A stretch of 64,000 nt of DNA. Origin: CAZUGA01 sp964619885 (lineage in GTDB: Bacteria; Pseudomonadota; Gammaproteobacteria; Methylococcales; UBA1147). How positions within the stretch are numbered: position 1 is the first letter of the stretch; every line of letters begins with the position of its first letter. Made by a program: the position numbers and the translations under genes. Of this stretch, positions 18,592-28,425 are shown one piece after another. The notes below the pieces were generated by a model that searched no databases, was not told the DNA's origin, and was given only the letters and a program-made list of their open reading frames with translations. The DNA is taken from contig CAZUGA010000018.1 in NCBI GenBank assembly GCA_964619885.1, positions 1 through 64,000 on the forward strand, in the 5' to 3' direction.

Positions 18592-18891
18592 TGGCGCGTT
18601 GGATAATAGATGTACCTGGTATCTCATCGTAGATTTCCGATTGGAGCAAAGAGCGCGGCTTGGTACGCCGCAAAACTAACTCGGACTGATACAGTAAATA
18701 AAGCTCATTTTACCTCGATTTAATGTGATGCTGCGCAATATTTGTACGGTTTATTCAATCAGATCCGTGTAACGGCCAAGGCTAAAATCGGCGATGATAC
18801 AACAATGTGACTGTGCGATAAGAGCCAGAGGATTATTGTGCTGGTGGATTTATCGGCTTAATCTGCAATATCGCTATCGATTGAATTCATT

Positions 18892-20199
18892 GTGGAAAAC
18901 GTAACATTAAAAGGTTTGATGTACTTGGCCGCACCGGCTGCGGTATCTGTTTTGCTAAACAATGCCTTCAAAGTAATCGATCAATATTCGGTGCAATGGC
19001 TGGGCGTTGAGGCGCAGGCCGCGGTCGGGTCGTGTACCTTCATATTGATCGGATTGTTTTCATTGTTTGCGTTGGTTTCGGCCGGCACAGGTCCTTTGGT
19101 TGCGCGCGCGACCGGCGCACAAGACGAGGTTTTGCGGCGCAAAGTGATCGGCAACGCGTTGTCGGGTAGCGTGCTATTGGGCGGCGGTGTATTGTTGCTG
19201 ACCGGAATTGCGGCTCCGGTGATTTGCGAAAGTTTGGGTTTGAGTGCTGGAACCAAAAGTCAGGCGATCACTTATCTACAGTGGTTAAGCCTAGCCGGCT
19301 TTCCGCTGGCGTTAGCGCCTATAGTCGATGCGATATTTATCGCGGTTGGCCGAGCGGGATTGGTGATGGTTCTGCAGTTGGCCGCAACTGTGCTTAATGT
19401 GCTGTTGAACCCCATTTTTATTTATACATTCGATTTGGGTATAGGCGGCGCCGCGTTGGCAACCGGTATCAGCCGGGGAATTTCGGTGTTTATAGGGTTG
19501 ATCGTATTGCGCAGACAATTTTCCCCGCAGACCCGGGATTTTTTTTGGGATTCGTCGCTGAGGCGGATCGTCCACATTGGCTTGCCGATTAGCTGGGGGA
19601 CCGCGATGTACGCGATTGTGTACTGGGTTTTGCTCAAAACATCGATTGCGCCGCTGGGCCCATCTGTAATCGCGGCATTGGGTATCGGTTTCTCCGCGTT
19701 GGAAGGATTCGCGTGGCCGGTTTTTTGGGGCTTGTCCATGGGTGTCGCCAGCTTGGTCGGACGCTACATTGGTGCGAATCGAATCGATCAGGCGAATAAA
19801 TGCATTCGAATGGCGTTTCCAATTTTTAGCGCGGTTGGTCTTATTGCGGGTTTAATATTTTGGTTTGGAGCCGAAATATTATGCGGGGTTTTTACCCAGG
19901 ATCCGTCTGTACTTGCCGAGGCGGTGTTGTATGCCCGGGTTTTGGCATTTTCACAACTTTTTGTAGCCTATGAATGCTTAGCCGAAGGGGTATTGGAAGG
20001 CTCCGGCGATACCCGGCCGATATTGTTTTGGTCGGTACCACTGAACATTCTACGGATTCCGCTAGCCTGGTTGTTCGCCTTTCCATTGGGTTTTGGCGCG
20101 GCTGGGATTTGGTGGGTCATCAACGTAACCACAGCGGTCAAGGCGGCGGGCAAATGGTCCGCAGTGTTGCGTGGACGTTGGAAAACAATCGAGGTTTGA
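18892..20199 (+). CDS. MATE-family efflux transporter
   Basis: The 435-residue product has about twelve membrane helices in two homologous halves, as in MATE exporters that use Na+ or H+ gradients. Family features include L-A-A-P-A-A-V-S in the first helix, A-G-T-G-P-L-V-A-R-A-T-G-A in the loop after helix 2, and E-G-V-L-E-G-S-G-D-T-R in helix 10. The start is a GTG at 18892. It lies two genes past the biosynthetic cluster and might export its product, but the opposite-strand transpeptidase separates them, so this link is weak. Confidence 0.85.
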   Translation: MENVTLKGLMYLAAPAAVSVLLNNAFKVIDQYSVQWLGVEAQAAVGSCTFILIGLFSLFALVSAGTGPLVARATGAQDEVLRRKVIGNALSGSVLLGGGVLLLTGIAAPVICESLGLSAGTKSQAITYLQWLSLAGFPLALAPIVDAIFIAVGRAGLVMVLQLAATVLNVLLNPIFIYTFDLGIGGAALATGISRGISVFIGLIVLRRQFSPQTRDFFWDSSLRRIVHIGLPISWGTAMYAIVYWVLLKTSIAPLGPSVIAALGIGFSALEGFAWPVFWGLSMGVASLVGRYIGANRIDQANKCIRMAFPIFSAVGLIAGLIFWFGAEILCGVFTQDPSVLAEAVLYARVLAFSQLFVAYECLAEGVLEGSGDTRPILFWSVPLNILRIPLAWLFAFPLGFGAAGIWWVINVTTAVKAAGKWSAVLRGRWKTIEV

Positions 20200-20271
20200 A
20201 ATGTTTTTAAAGAAAAACCGGTTATCCATTCGGCGAATTTCATGTCATTGCCGTGATTGATTGCCGGCGTT

Positions 20272-20976
20272 TTAATCGGTGCTTTCTACCCCTGATTTGC
20301 GCAAAATCGATTTAACAAACGGTATGGTTAGTTTACGTTTTGCTGACAAGGTTTCATGATCAAGTTCGTCCAGTAAAGTCCACAGCGAAGGAAGATCTCG
20401 CGGATAGTGGTTTAGTAAATACTGAGCGACGTTCGTGGGTAGTGCAAGCCCCTTGTGCTCTGCTCTTAGTTTTAGTGCGAGTTGTTTATCCTGGTCTGTC
20501 AACGGTTGCAGCTGCAACGAGAGTCCCCAGGCCAATCTTGTTGTCAGATCGGCGAGTTGTATACCGGACTTATTCGGAGCGAATCGAGCACTGACAACCA
20601 ATCGATGGCCTTTATCTCGCTGGCGGTTAAAGAAATTGAAAAATTCTAGTTCCCATTCGTGCTTGCCGGCGATACGGTGGATATCGTCGACACAGACCAT
20701 TTGAAATTGTTCTAGGCCTTCCAGCAGGGCGGGTCCATGCTGCCAGTAGTCTTTCAATGGAAGATAAAAGATACCCTGCCGGGCAAATTGGCAACTTGCC
20801 TGCAGCAAGTGTGATTTTCCCGATCCACGCCCGCCCCACAAAAAAATCAGTTGTTCGCCTTGGCCATTGGCGCACTCCTTGAGGGCTGCCACCGCTTGTG
20901 TATTTGGACCAGGATAAAATGCATCAAAATCCTGGTTATCGTGGAACGCGAATGGAATCGGAAGTTGAACGGCCAT
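20272..20976 (-). CDS. hda: DnaA-inactivating protein Hda
   Basis: The 234-residue product is a DnaA-like AAA+ protein without DNA-binding domain IV, the length and design of Hda. It has the N-terminal clamp-binding type segment Q-L-P-I-P-F, a Walker A G-G-R-G-S-G-K-S-H and a Walker B V-C-V-D-D-I-H-R-I. With the beta clamp, Hda stimulates ATP hydrolysis by DnaA and prevents re-initiation. It sits downstream of arsC, wrbA and DUF2069, the usual order in gammaproteobacteria. Confidence 0.9.
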   Translation of the reverse strand: MAVQLPIPFAFHDNQDFDAFYPGPNTQAVAALKECANGQGEQLIFLWGGRGSGKSHLLQASCQFARQGIFYLPLKDYWQHGPALLEGLEQFQMVCVDDIHRIAGKHEWELEFFNFFNRQRDKGHRLVVSARFAPNKSGIQLADLTTRLAWGLSLQLQPLTDQDKQLALKLRAEHKGLALPTNVAQYLLNHYPRDLPSLWTLLDELDHETLSAKRKLTIPFVKSILRKSGVESTD

Positions 20977-21043
20977 GAAAAGTCGTGGTTATCGCGAAGC
21001 TTCAAATGCATGGCCTGACAGAGGCGATGCTTAGCGGACAGAA

Positions 21044-21397
21044 TTATCCGGTTTTTAAAGATTTAAGATACATGGTGCATCCAAAAAATAACAGCAAACT
21101 CGCCAATATTTCTAGTCCACCCGGAATGCGTTGCGCCGAAGTGCTTCCCGCGACATCGGTTATGCCGTGGATAAAATAAAACAGGCTCAAATAAGCCGCC
21201 CAGGTGCAGGCGGTGGGCCGGCCATGCAATAAGCCACGAAGCGGTAACATCAACGGTAATACAGACACTATCAGCACGGCAGCGACTGGCATGCGTTGCG
21301 GTGGCGAAATGATCGTCGGCCACAACAGTAGAAGTGACAATAGGCCGAAAAATCCGGCAATAGCCATGTGGTGCGCTAGTTGTGAAGGTGCGCCCAT
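21044..21397 (-). CDS. DUF2069 inner-membrane protein
   Basis: The 117-residue product has about four hydrophobic helices and matches the small DUF2069 membrane protein usually encoded between wrbA and hda. Its stop-start spacing to wrbA is one base, so it belongs to the same transcript. The function of the family is unknown. Confidence 0.78.
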   Translation of the reverse strand: MGAPSQLAHHMAIAGFFGLLSLLLLWPTIISPPQRMPVAAVLIVSVLPLMLPLRGLLHGRPTACTWAAYLSLFYFIHGITDVAGSTSAQRIPGGLEILASLLLFFGCTMYLKSLKTG

Positions 21398-21398
21398 A

Positions 21399-21992
21399 CT
21401 AGCTTTGGGTCAAGGCCTTTGCTATGGTTGCCAAGCGTGTTCCCAACGCGCGGCAAAGCGATTTTTCATCGGCGCTTAGCCCATGTTTTCCCTTCACGGA
21501 TAACTGGCTGGGGCCATAGGGCGTGCCGCCAGTTTTAGTGTTCAGAACAGCCGGTTCGCTCGACGGTAAACCGACGATAACCATACCGTGATGAAGCAAT
21601 GGCAGCATCATCGATATTAACGTGGTTTCGTGCCCGCCGTGCATGCTGGATACCGATGTAAACACCCCGGCGGGTTTGCCGCTAAGCGCGCCGGAAAACC
21701 AGAGTTCACTGGTATTGTCCATCAAATACTTCAATGGTGCGGCCATATTGCCAAAATGAGTCGGGCTGCCCATGGCCATGCCGTCACAGCTTTTCATATC
21801 ATCAACGGTGACGTAGGGTGGTCCGGAATCGGGGATATCATTTTCAGTCGCCTCGCAAACCGGGGTCACTTCGGGTACCGTTCTAATTTTGGCCGTAGCA
21901 CCGGGAATTTCTTCTACACCGCGGGCGATCATATTGGCCATATCCGCTGTGGAACCGTATTGGCTGTAATACAATACTAGAATTTCAGCCAT
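21399..21992 (-). CDS. wrbA: WrbA-type NAD(P)H:quinone oxidoreductase
   Basis: The 197-residue product has a flavodoxin-like fold. The FMN phosphate loop is Y-Y-S-Q-Y-G-S-T-A near the N-terminus, followed by G-S-P-T-H-F-G-N-M-A and M-H-G-G-H-E-T-T, both typical of WrbA. WrbA tetramers bind FMN and reduce quinones by two electrons, avoiding semiquinone stress. The gene lies between arsC (2-base gap) and DUF2069, a usual operon. Confidence 0.9.
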   Translation of the reverse strand: MAEILVLYYSQYGSTADMANMIARGVEEIPGATAKIRTVPEVTPVCEATENDIPDSGPPYVTVDDMKSCDGMAMGSPTHFGNMAAPLKYLMDNTSELWFSGALSGKPAGVFTSVSSMHGGHETTLISMMLPLLHHGMVIVGLPSSEPAVLNTKTGGTPYGPSQLSVKGKHGLSADEKSLCRALGTRLATIAKALTQS

Positions 21993-21994
21993 GT

Positions 21995-22342
21995 TTATAA
22001 TATGGTCAGAACATTTTCCGGCGGGCGTCCGACCGCGGCTTTTTCGTTTGCCAGCACGATAGGGCGTTCAATAATCTTAGGGTTTTCGACCATAGCCTGG
22101 ATCAACGCTCCCCGGTCAAGGTTTTGATTATCCAAACCGGCTTGTTGGTATTCGCTTTCGCCTTTGCGCATTAAGTCGCGTGGCTCTACACCCAATTTGT
22201 TTAAGATATCATCCAACTCTTGAGCGTTGGGCGGTGTTTTCAAGTATTCGACGACGGTGGGTGTGACGCCTTGATCCTGTATCAATTGTAGGGTTGCCCT
22301 TGATTTGCTGCAGCGCGGGTTATGATAAATAGTGACACTCAT
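21995..22342 (-). CDS. arsC: arsenate reductase (glutaredoxin type)
   Basis: The 115-residue product has the thioredoxin-like ArsC fold. N-P-R-C-S-K-S-R holds the catalytic Cys11, and a later R-P-I-V segment holds the substrate-binding arginine. The family reduces arsenate to arsenite with glutaredoxin. In this conserved gammaproteobacterial operon with wrbA, DUF2069 and hda it may have a general role. First gene of the operon; the region up to hldE (22343-22494) should hold divergent promoters. Confidence 0.9.
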   Translation of the reverse strand: MSVTIYHNPRCSKSRATLQLIQDQGVTPTVVEYLKTPPNAQELDDILNKLGVEPRDLMRKGESEYQQAGLDNQNLDRGALIQAMVENPKIIERPIVLANEKAAVGRPPENVLTIL

Positions 22343-22494
22343 TTCAGTCTCCGTGGCGATCTAACTGGAATATTTCGTTTCTTTTATGGGTGGAAATCGA
22401 TTTTGTGACGGGTATAGTACTGATACCGCGCTTAACTTCCAAGTGCGGACTCTGTGATATTATTTTGCCCCTTTCAATCGAATAATGGAAACAA

Positions 22495-23919
22495 ATGCAA
22501 CTTCCTGATTTTTCTTCTTCCCGGGTCTTGGTCGTCGGAGACCTGATGCTGGATCGATATTGGCACGGCGGAACATCGCGCATTTCCCCGGAAGCACCGG
22601 TTCCCGTGGTGCACGTCAGGGAATCTGAGGAACGCGTCGGTGGTGCTGGGAACGTCGCGTTAAATATAGCGGCATTGGGTACTCAGGTTACGATATTGGG
22701 ATTTAGTGGCGATGACGCGAACGCCGATACCATGATGCGTTTGTTGGAGAAAAAAGGGGTTCGCTGTTTATTCGAACGTACCGGACGCTGTGAAACGATT
22801 ACAAAACTTCGAATTTTGAGTCGGAATCAACAATTGATCCGGTTGGATTTTGAAGATGGCTTCCATTCGATTTCGTCCGACAGTATATTGCAGTCATATC
22901 GACGAGAATTAAACAACACCGATGTTGTGGTCTTGTCCGATTACGGTAAAGGCACACTTCGGGCGGTAGAAAAATTTATAGAAATTGCGCGTAAAGCGGG
23001 CAAGCCGGTTTTGGTGGATCCCAAAGGGAGCGATTTCTCCAAATACCGCCGGGCGACGTTAATTACGCCTAATTTGAGTGAATTTGAAGCCGTGACCGGC
23101 GCTTTTGATTCCGAAGCCGAATTGGTTAGCAAAGCCAGCGGTCTAATGGATCAGATTGAAACTGACGCGTTATTAGTCACACGGGGTGAGCAGGGCATGA
23201 GCCTACTGCAGCGCGATTCAGACCCGTTTCATTTGCCCACCCAAGCGCGCGAAGTTTACGATGTGACCGGTGCCGGGGATACGGTAATTTCAGTATTGGC
23301 CGCCAGCCTTGCAGCCGGTTGTTCCATGCCAGACGCGACGTCGTTGGCTAATCTGGCTGCCGGTGTGGTGGTCGGAAAATTGGGTACTGCAACCATCGCG
23401 TTGGATGAATTTCGCTATGCATTGCACCGTCAACGGGCTCATCATAAAGGTGTCATCGAATTGGAACAGTTGCTGGAAACGCTGGAAGCCGCGCGTTTCG
23501 GTGGAGAAAAGGTTGTAGCAACCAATGGTTGTTTCGACATTTTACACCCAGGGCACGCAGTCTACCTGCAACAAGCCAAGGCGTTGGGCGATCGGCTCGT
23601 TGTTATGGTCAATAGTGACGCCTCGGTACAAGGTCTGAAGGGACCGGGGCGGCCGATCAATCCGTTACCGACGCGTATGGCGATGTTGGCCGCATTGGAG
23701 TGCGTGGATTGGGTTATTTCCTTCGATGATGAAACTCCGCGCGAATTGATATGCCAAATCCTGCCGGATGTTCTGGTCAAAGGCGGCGACTATAAAAATG
23801 TCGAAGATATTGCCGGTTACGATTGCGTACAGAAAAACGGGGGCGAAGTTCGCCTGATGGATTATGTCGATGGATTCTCAACGACGAAATTCATTAACAA
23901 CCTTCGCGAGAACGCGTAG
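22495..23919 (+). CDS. hldE: bifunctional heptose-7-P kinase / heptose-1-P adenylyltransferase
   Basis: The 474-residue product has two domains. The N-terminal PfkB/ribokinase kinase (about 1-320) has G-G-A-G-N-V-A-L-N and the anion-hole G-A-G-D-T. The C-terminal nucleotidyltransferase (about 345-474) has G-C-F-D-I-L-H-P-G-H. Together they phosphorylate D-glycero-D-manno-heptose-7-phosphate and adenylylate the resulting 1-phosphate, making ADP-heptose precursor for LPS inner core. Length equals the E. coli enzyme closely. Confidence 0.95.
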   Translation: MQLPDFSSSRVLVVGDLMLDRYWHGGTSRISPEAPVPVVHVRESEERVGGAGNVALNIAALGTQVTILGFSGDDANADTMMRLLEKKGVRCLFERTGRCETITKLRILSRNQQLIRLDFEDGFHSISSDSILQSYRRELNNTDVVVLSDYGKGTLRAVEKFIEIARKAGKPVLVDPKGSDFSKYRRATLITPNLSEFEAVTGAFDSEAELVSKASGLMDQIETDALLVTRGEQGMSLLQRDSDPFHLPTQAREVYDVTGAGDTVISVLAASLAAGCSMPDATSLANLAAGVVVGKLGTATIALDEFRYALHRQRAHHKGVIELEQLLETLEAARFGGEKVVATNGCFDILHPGHAVYLQQAKALGDRLVVMVNSDASVQGLKGPGRPINPLPTRMAMLAALECVDWVISFDDETPRELICQILPDVLVKGGDYKNVEDIAGYDCVQKNGGEVRLMDYVDGFSTTKFINNLRENA

Positions 23920-24036
23920 CCTAGAACTTTTTATGCCCCGCGGGAATGTCCGATTAATTGAGAAGCCCTTAATTGCCATTGGGGTGGGTTAAATTTTACC
24001 AATTTACGCTTTGCAGCGTTTGCCATAGGAAAGCTG

Positions 24037-25425
24037 ATGCCTGAAATCGCTCGTATCGATCCCGATAATCCTCAATCGATGAAGGTTCCACCGCACTCCA
24101 TACAAGCCGAACAATCGGTGTTGGGCGGGTTAATGCTGGACAATCAAATGTGGGATGTTATCGCTGATCGGGTTGGCGAAGAGGATTTTTACCGCAAAGA
24201 TCATCGTTTGCTTTTTTGTGCGATTCGGGATCTGGCGGAAAAGCAGGATCCTTTCGATGTCATTACGTTATCGGAACTTCTGGAGCAGACCGGCAGCCTG
24301 AATGATGCAGGTGGCTTGGCTTATCTGGGAACACTCGCAAAGGATACACCCAGCGCGGCGAATATTGCGGCTTATGCCGATATTGTGCGGGAACGCTCGG
24401 TATTGCGTCAGTTGATCCACGTCGGTACCGAAGTTTCCAATATCGCGTTTCAGACCGAAGGGCGGGATACCGCGGAAATATTGGAATATGCCGAGCAGAA
24501 GGTTTTTCAAATTGCGGAGCAGCGCCAACGCGGATCTAAAGGTTTTACGCCAATCAAAACGCTTTTGGCGGATGCGGTCGATAAGATCGAGAAGCTATTT
24601 CAGCAGGAAGGTTCCGTGACCGGAGCTGCCACTGGTTTTACCGATTTTGACGAGAAGACCTCGGGATTGCAACCGTCGGATCTGATTATTGTCGCCGGGC
24701 GTCCATCGATGGGCAAAACCAGTTTTGCGATGAATCTGGCTGAAAACGTTGCGATCAAAGGTGACAAGCCGGTTGCCGTGTTCAGCATGGAAATGCCGGG
24801 GGATCAACTGGCCATGCGCATGATGTCTTCGTTGGGCCGAATCGACCAGCACAAAGTACGGACCGGTAACCTGGATGATGACGAATGGCCGCGTATGACT
24901 TCGGCGATCAATATACTGGCCGAGGCCAAATTGTTTATCGATGATACACCGGCGATGTCCCCTATGGAGGTTCGCTCTAGAGCCCGTCGCTTAGTGCGCG
25001 AAAATGGCCAGCTTGGCATGATCGTTTTGGATTATATTCAGCTGATGCAATCGCCCGGGTACGGGGACAACCGCGTCAATGAAATTTCACATATCTCGCG
25101 CTCGTTAAAAGCGCTGGCCAAAGAACTCGATGTACCAGTGGTTGCGCTATCGCAATTGAATCGGAATTTGGAGCAGCGACCGAATAAACGGCCGGTCATG
25201 TCTGATCTGAGGGAAAGTGGATCTATAGAGCAGGATGCGGATGTCATCGTGTTTATTTATCGAGATGAAGTCTACAACGAGGACAGCCCGGATAAAGGCA
25301 CCGCCGAAATTATCATCAGCAAGCAGCGTAATGGTCCTATTGGTACGTCGCGGTTGACGTTTTTGGGCCAATATACACGTTTCGAGAATTATACGGCGGA
25401 TCCCTACGCGAGCGGGGATTACTAA
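24037..25425 (+). CDS. dnaB: replicative DNA helicase DnaB
   Basis: The 462-residue product has the DnaB N-terminal domain (P-P-H-S-I-Q-A-E-Q-S-V-L-G-G-L-M-L) and a RecA-like C-terminal ATPase with Walker A G-R-P-S-M-G-K-T-S and Walker B M-I-V-L-D-Y-I-Q-L-M. It unwinds DNA at the replication fork as a hexamer. No intein is present. The stop overlaps the alr start by one base (TAATG), the usual dnaB-alr arrangement. Confidence 0.96.
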   Translation: MPEIARIDPDNPQSMKVPPHSIQAEQSVLGGLMLDNQMWDVIADRVGEEDFYRKDHRLLFCAIRDLAEKQDPFDVITLSELLEQTGSLNDAGGLAYLGTLAKDTPSAANIAAYADIVRERSVLRQLIHVGTEVSNIAFQTEGRDTAEILEYAEQKVFQIAEQRQRGSKGFTPIKTLLADAVDKIEKLFQQEGSVTGAATGFTDFDEKTSGLQPSDLIIVAGRPSMGKTSFAMNLAENVAIKGDKPVAVFSMEMPGDQLAMRMMSSLGRIDQHKVRTGNLDDDEWPRMTSAINILAEAKLFIDDTPAMSPMEVRSRARRLVRENGQLGMIVLDYIQLMQSPGYGDNRVNEISHISRSLKALAKELDVPVVALSQLNRNLEQRPNKRPVMSDLRESGSIEQDADVIVFIYRDEVYNEDSPDKGTAEIIISKQRNGPIGTSRLTFLGQYTRFENYTADPYASGDY

Positions 25426-26543
25426 TGATCCCGGCAGCGCACGCGGTTTTGGATATAGCCGCGTTGCAACACAACCTGCGACGAGTACGTATTTGTGCGC
25501 CCGGTGCCAAGATCATGGCGGTGATCAAAGCCAATGGATACGGGCATGGGTTGGAGCGGATTGCATCCGCCTTGACCGGGGTCGACGCTTTTGCGGTGGC
25601 TCGGGTCGATGAAGGTGTTCGGTTGCGCGAGGCGGGCGTCGGCGAAAGGATTGCCATATTGCAGGGTTTTATCCATCAGAATGAGCTGGATTTGCAATGC
25701 CGTTTCGGATTGGAGCCGGTCATTCATATGCCAGCTCATATAGATTTGTTGGAATCGGTCGCAGCAACAAAGCCGCTAGACGTATGGTTGAAACTGGATT
25801 CGGGTATGCACCGTTTGGGTTTCGACGAGGATGGGTTCGGCGCGGCCTACCGGCGTTTACGAGTCTGTCAATCGGTAGCCGGCCCAATTTCACTAATGAC
25901 CCACCTGGCTAACGCGGATGCGCTTACCGATTCGAAGACTTTTAGTCAAATTAACCAGTTTAAGCGGGTCACCGAGGGACTGGATGGCGAGCGCAGCATA
26001 GCAAATTCGGCTGGAATTCTGGGGTGGCCGGACGCCCAGACGGATTGGGTCAGACCCGGTCTTATGCTGTTTGGAGTTTCGCCGTTTGCCGATAAAGTCG
26101 GCAGCGACCATGGCCTGAAGCCGGTGATGACGTTGCAATCCAGACTGCTTGCGATCAAACAACTCAAGCCTGGCGACGCGGTTGGATATGGGGGTGAATG
26201 GGTCTGTTCCAAACCGCTACGCATGGGAGTCGTGGCGGTTGGATACGGTGACGGTTATCCGCGTTCCGCTGCGGTGGGAACGCCGGTGTTGGTCAATGGT
26301 CAACGTGCACGGGTGATCGGCCGGGTATCCATGGATATGATCAATTTGGATTTAACCCGGGTACCCTCGGCCGAAATCGGCGATCCGGTGGTGTTATGGG
26401 GCGACGGTTTGCCGGTCGAGGAAGTCGCCAGATACGCATCGACCATTCCATATACTTTGCTCTGCGGTGTGACCCAACGGGTTAGGATTGTCGAAGAACG
26501 GTGGATGGGCAGCGATACTACAGTTCGTGAAAGCCGGGCTTAG
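25425..26543 (+). CDS. alr: alanine racemase
   Basis: The 372-residue product is a fold-type III PLP enzyme. The PLP lysine lies in A-V-I-K-A-N-G-Y-G-H-G near residue 34. The C-terminal barrel carries V-G-Y-G-D-G-Y-P-R with the second catalytic tyrosine. It makes D-alanine for peptidoglycan. It is translationally coupled to dnaB by a one-base overlap. Confidence 0.94.
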   Translation: MIPAAHAVLDIAALQHNLRRVRICAPGAKIMAVIKANGYGHGLERIASALTGVDAFAVARVDEGVRLREAGVGERIAILQGFIHQNELDLQCRFGLEPVIHMPAHIDLLESVAATKPLDVWLKLDSGMHRLGFDEDGFGAAYRRLRVCQSVAGPISLMTHLANADALTDSKTFSQINQFKRVTEGLDGERSIANSAGILGWPDAQTDWVRPGLMLFGVSPFADKVGSDHGLKPVMTLQSRLLAIKQLKPGDAVGYGGEWVCSKPLRMGVVAVGYGDGYPRSAAVGTPVLVNGQRARVIGRVSMDMINLDLTRVPSAEIGDPVVLWGDGLPVEEVARYASTIPYTLLCGVTQRVRIVEERWMGSDTTVRESRA

Positions 26544-26594
26544 CAACGTAGTTAAGCTTATGTGTTTGAGTGGGTCAAGTTCGATTAACGCTTC

Positions 26595-27356
26595 GTGAAC
26601 CGGTTGCGGGATAAAACAGCGCTGATTACCGGGGGCGCGGGTGGAATCGGGGCAGCGACTGCCAGTTTGTTTGCAGAAGAAGGCGCTAGCGTTGTATTGG
26701 TCGATACCGATGAGTCCAGGTTGCGATCGGTCGTCGATTCAATCGATAACGCTAGCGTTACGTATATCGTCGCGGATGTTAGCCAGGCACCGCAGGTTGA
26801 GAAATATGTTGCGAACGCGACGAGCCAGATGGGCGGTATAGATATTTTTATCAACAATGCGGCGGTGGTGGGTAAGCTGCTGCCGATTCCCGACTACCCC
26901 GAAGATGAATTTGACCGCGTGATGTCGGTCAATGTTCGTGGTGTTTGGTTGGGATTGAAATACGCCATCCCAGTCATGCAAAACGGCGGTAGTATTGTGG
27001 TTACGTCCTCCACCGCCGGAATAAAAGGATTCTCGGGTTTATCCGCCTATGTCGCCAGTAAGCATGCGGTTGTCGGCTTAATGCGCACTGCCGCGGTCGA
27101 ATGTGCGAAGACCGGTATACGCGTGAATTGCATTAATCCTGCGTCCATAGAAACCCGGATGATGACGAACCTGGAGAGCCAACTTGCGCAAAAGGGCAGT
27201 GTAAATCCGAAACGAAAATTTGCCGAATTCGTACCGCTGGAACGTTATGGTACAGCGCAGGAAGTCGCATCATTGATGCTGTTTCTCGCCAGCGATGAGA
27301 GCCGTTTCTGTACCGGTGGTGTGTACATGGTGGATGGCGGGGTTTCGGCCTGTTAG
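26595..27356 (+). CDS. short-chain dehydrogenase/reductase
   Basis: The 253-residue product is a classical SDR. It has the cofactor motif T-G-G-A-G-G-I-G near the N-terminus, N-N-A in mid-domain, the catalytic serine in V-T-S-S-T-A-G and Y-V-A-S-K with the catalytic Tyr/Lys. An aspartate after the second strand (V-D-T-D) suggests NAD(H) preference. The start is GTG at 26595. The substrate is unknown; it is convergent with the DUF799 lipoprotein operon. Confidence 0.85.
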   Translation: MNRLRDKTALITGGAGGIGAATASLFAEEGASVVLVDTDESRLRSVVDSIDNASVTYIVADVSQAPQVEKYVANATSQMGGIDIFINNAAVVGKLLPIPDYPEDEFDRVMSVNVRGVWLGLKYAIPVMQNGGSIVVTSSTAGIKGFSGLSAYVASKHAVVGLMRTAAVECAKTGIRVNCINPASIETRMMTNLESQLAQKGSVNPKRKFAEFVPLERYGTAQEVASLMLFLASDESRFCTGGVYMVDGGVSAC

Positions 27357-27376
27357 TAGGCGTACTGGGCTAAATT

Positions 27377-28036
27377 TTATTGGGATTGTAACTCGGTTTG
27401 ACGCCTGAGTTCGTAATAACCCGGCAGCAATCCATCGCGTCGATTGAAGATCATGGAATAGTTGGCTCTGCGCGAAAGATCGTAAGTTCTTTCCACCAGA
27501 CTATCGACGATTTGCTCGACCGCAGCGCTGATCGCCATGCCGATGATGCCACCCCCTCCGCTGCTTTCGACGGCATACTGCTGCCCCGTCCACAACACTT
27601 CACCCGATTTAGAATCGACCAGTTGGGCACCAAATTTGACCACGGTTGACGACGACAACACCAGGTATTTCTGGCCCCATTCCTCGATATTTACATATAG
27701 CACTGCGTCGGCTGCAAAAACTTCGTACAATTTATTCAGCGGGACATTGTGCATTTCGTAAGCGGTGGGTAAGCCGTTATCTTTCATGAAATCGTCGATG
27801 ACCGCGACCGGGAAAACATAATAACCACGGTCGACCAGCGGCCGGGTGATGGTCGATAAAAATATATACGGTGCATTGACGTCGGTGGATTCGTTACGCG
27901 GCGGCAATACCAAAATAGAGCGGGGCATATAGGCACGGTAAACCGAGTAATCATGTTTGGGCGCGCTTCCGCACCCGGTCAAGACCAATCCCAGCATTGC
28001 AATGATGGGAAACACCCTAAGCCGCTCGCCGTTCAT
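27377..28036 (-). CDS. DUF799 (GNA1162-type) lipoprotein
   Basis: The 219-residue product has a lipoprotein signal (V-L-T-G-C-G, Cys22) and the R-S-I-L-V-L-P-P-R-N-E-S segment typical of DUF799 proteins such as Neisseria GNA1162. It is the third gene in a CsgG-like, DUF4810, DUF799 operon found in many proteobacteria; its start overlaps the DUF4810 stop by four bases. The three lipoproteins probably form a periplasmic/outer-membrane assembly; its function is not established. Confidence 0.85.
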   Translation of the reverse strand: MNGERLRVFPIIAMLGLVLTGCGSAPKHDYSVYRAYMPRSILVLPPRNESTDVNAPYIFLSTITRPLVDRGYYVFPVAVIDDFMKDNGLPTAYEMHNVPLNKLYEVFAADAVLYVNIEEWGQKYLVLSSSTVVKFGAQLVDSKSGEVLWTGQQYAVESSGGGGIIGMAISAAVEQIVDSLVERTYDLSRRANYSMIFNRRDGLLPGYYELRRQTELQSQ

Positions 28037-28425
28037 CGTGTTAATCGTTCGATCATGCGGTTGACGAAAACTGAGGCCTCTGGATATAGTGCTTTTTCGG
28101 TTTTTAACGCTTGCAGTGCGGCGTCGCCGTTACCCTGCAAATACAGCATATAACCAAGCTGCGCGTGGATACCCGGCGGTACCCGTTGTCCGTTATCCTG
28201 GGCGATTTGAATATCCTGGCTCAGCTTAATCACCTGGGTGGTGGGATCCGCTTCACCTGGGTTTACGAATCTGGAATAGAGCAGATCCTCGTAATCGCCC
28301 CAATAATACAGCGGTTTGGAGTTTGTGCAACCACTTGCACTGCCGACTAGAACCACAATGCACAAAACCCGGCGTAGTCTTGCACGCAAGCTCGGTTGCG
28401 CTAGTTTTTTGTACTGGGGGTCCAT
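28033..28425 (-). CDS. DUF4810 lipoprotein
   Basis: The 130-residue product has a long basic N-terminus, a hydrophobic core and a lipobox-like S-A-S-G-C at about residues 29-33. It is followed by Y-Y-W-G-D-Y-E, characteristic of DUF4810, and a TPR-like helical part (L-G-Y-M-L-Y-L-Q-G-N-G-D-A-A-L-Q-A-L). It overlaps the CsgG-like gene by 25 bases and the DUF799 gene by four, so all three are co-translated. Confidence 0.82.
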   Translation of the reverse strand: MDPQYKKLAQPSLRARLRRVLCIVVLVGSASGCTNSKPLYYWGDYEDLLYSRFVNPGEADPTTQVIKLSQDIQIAQDNGQRVPPGIHAQLGYMLYLQGNGDAALQALKTEKALYPEASVFVNRMIERLTR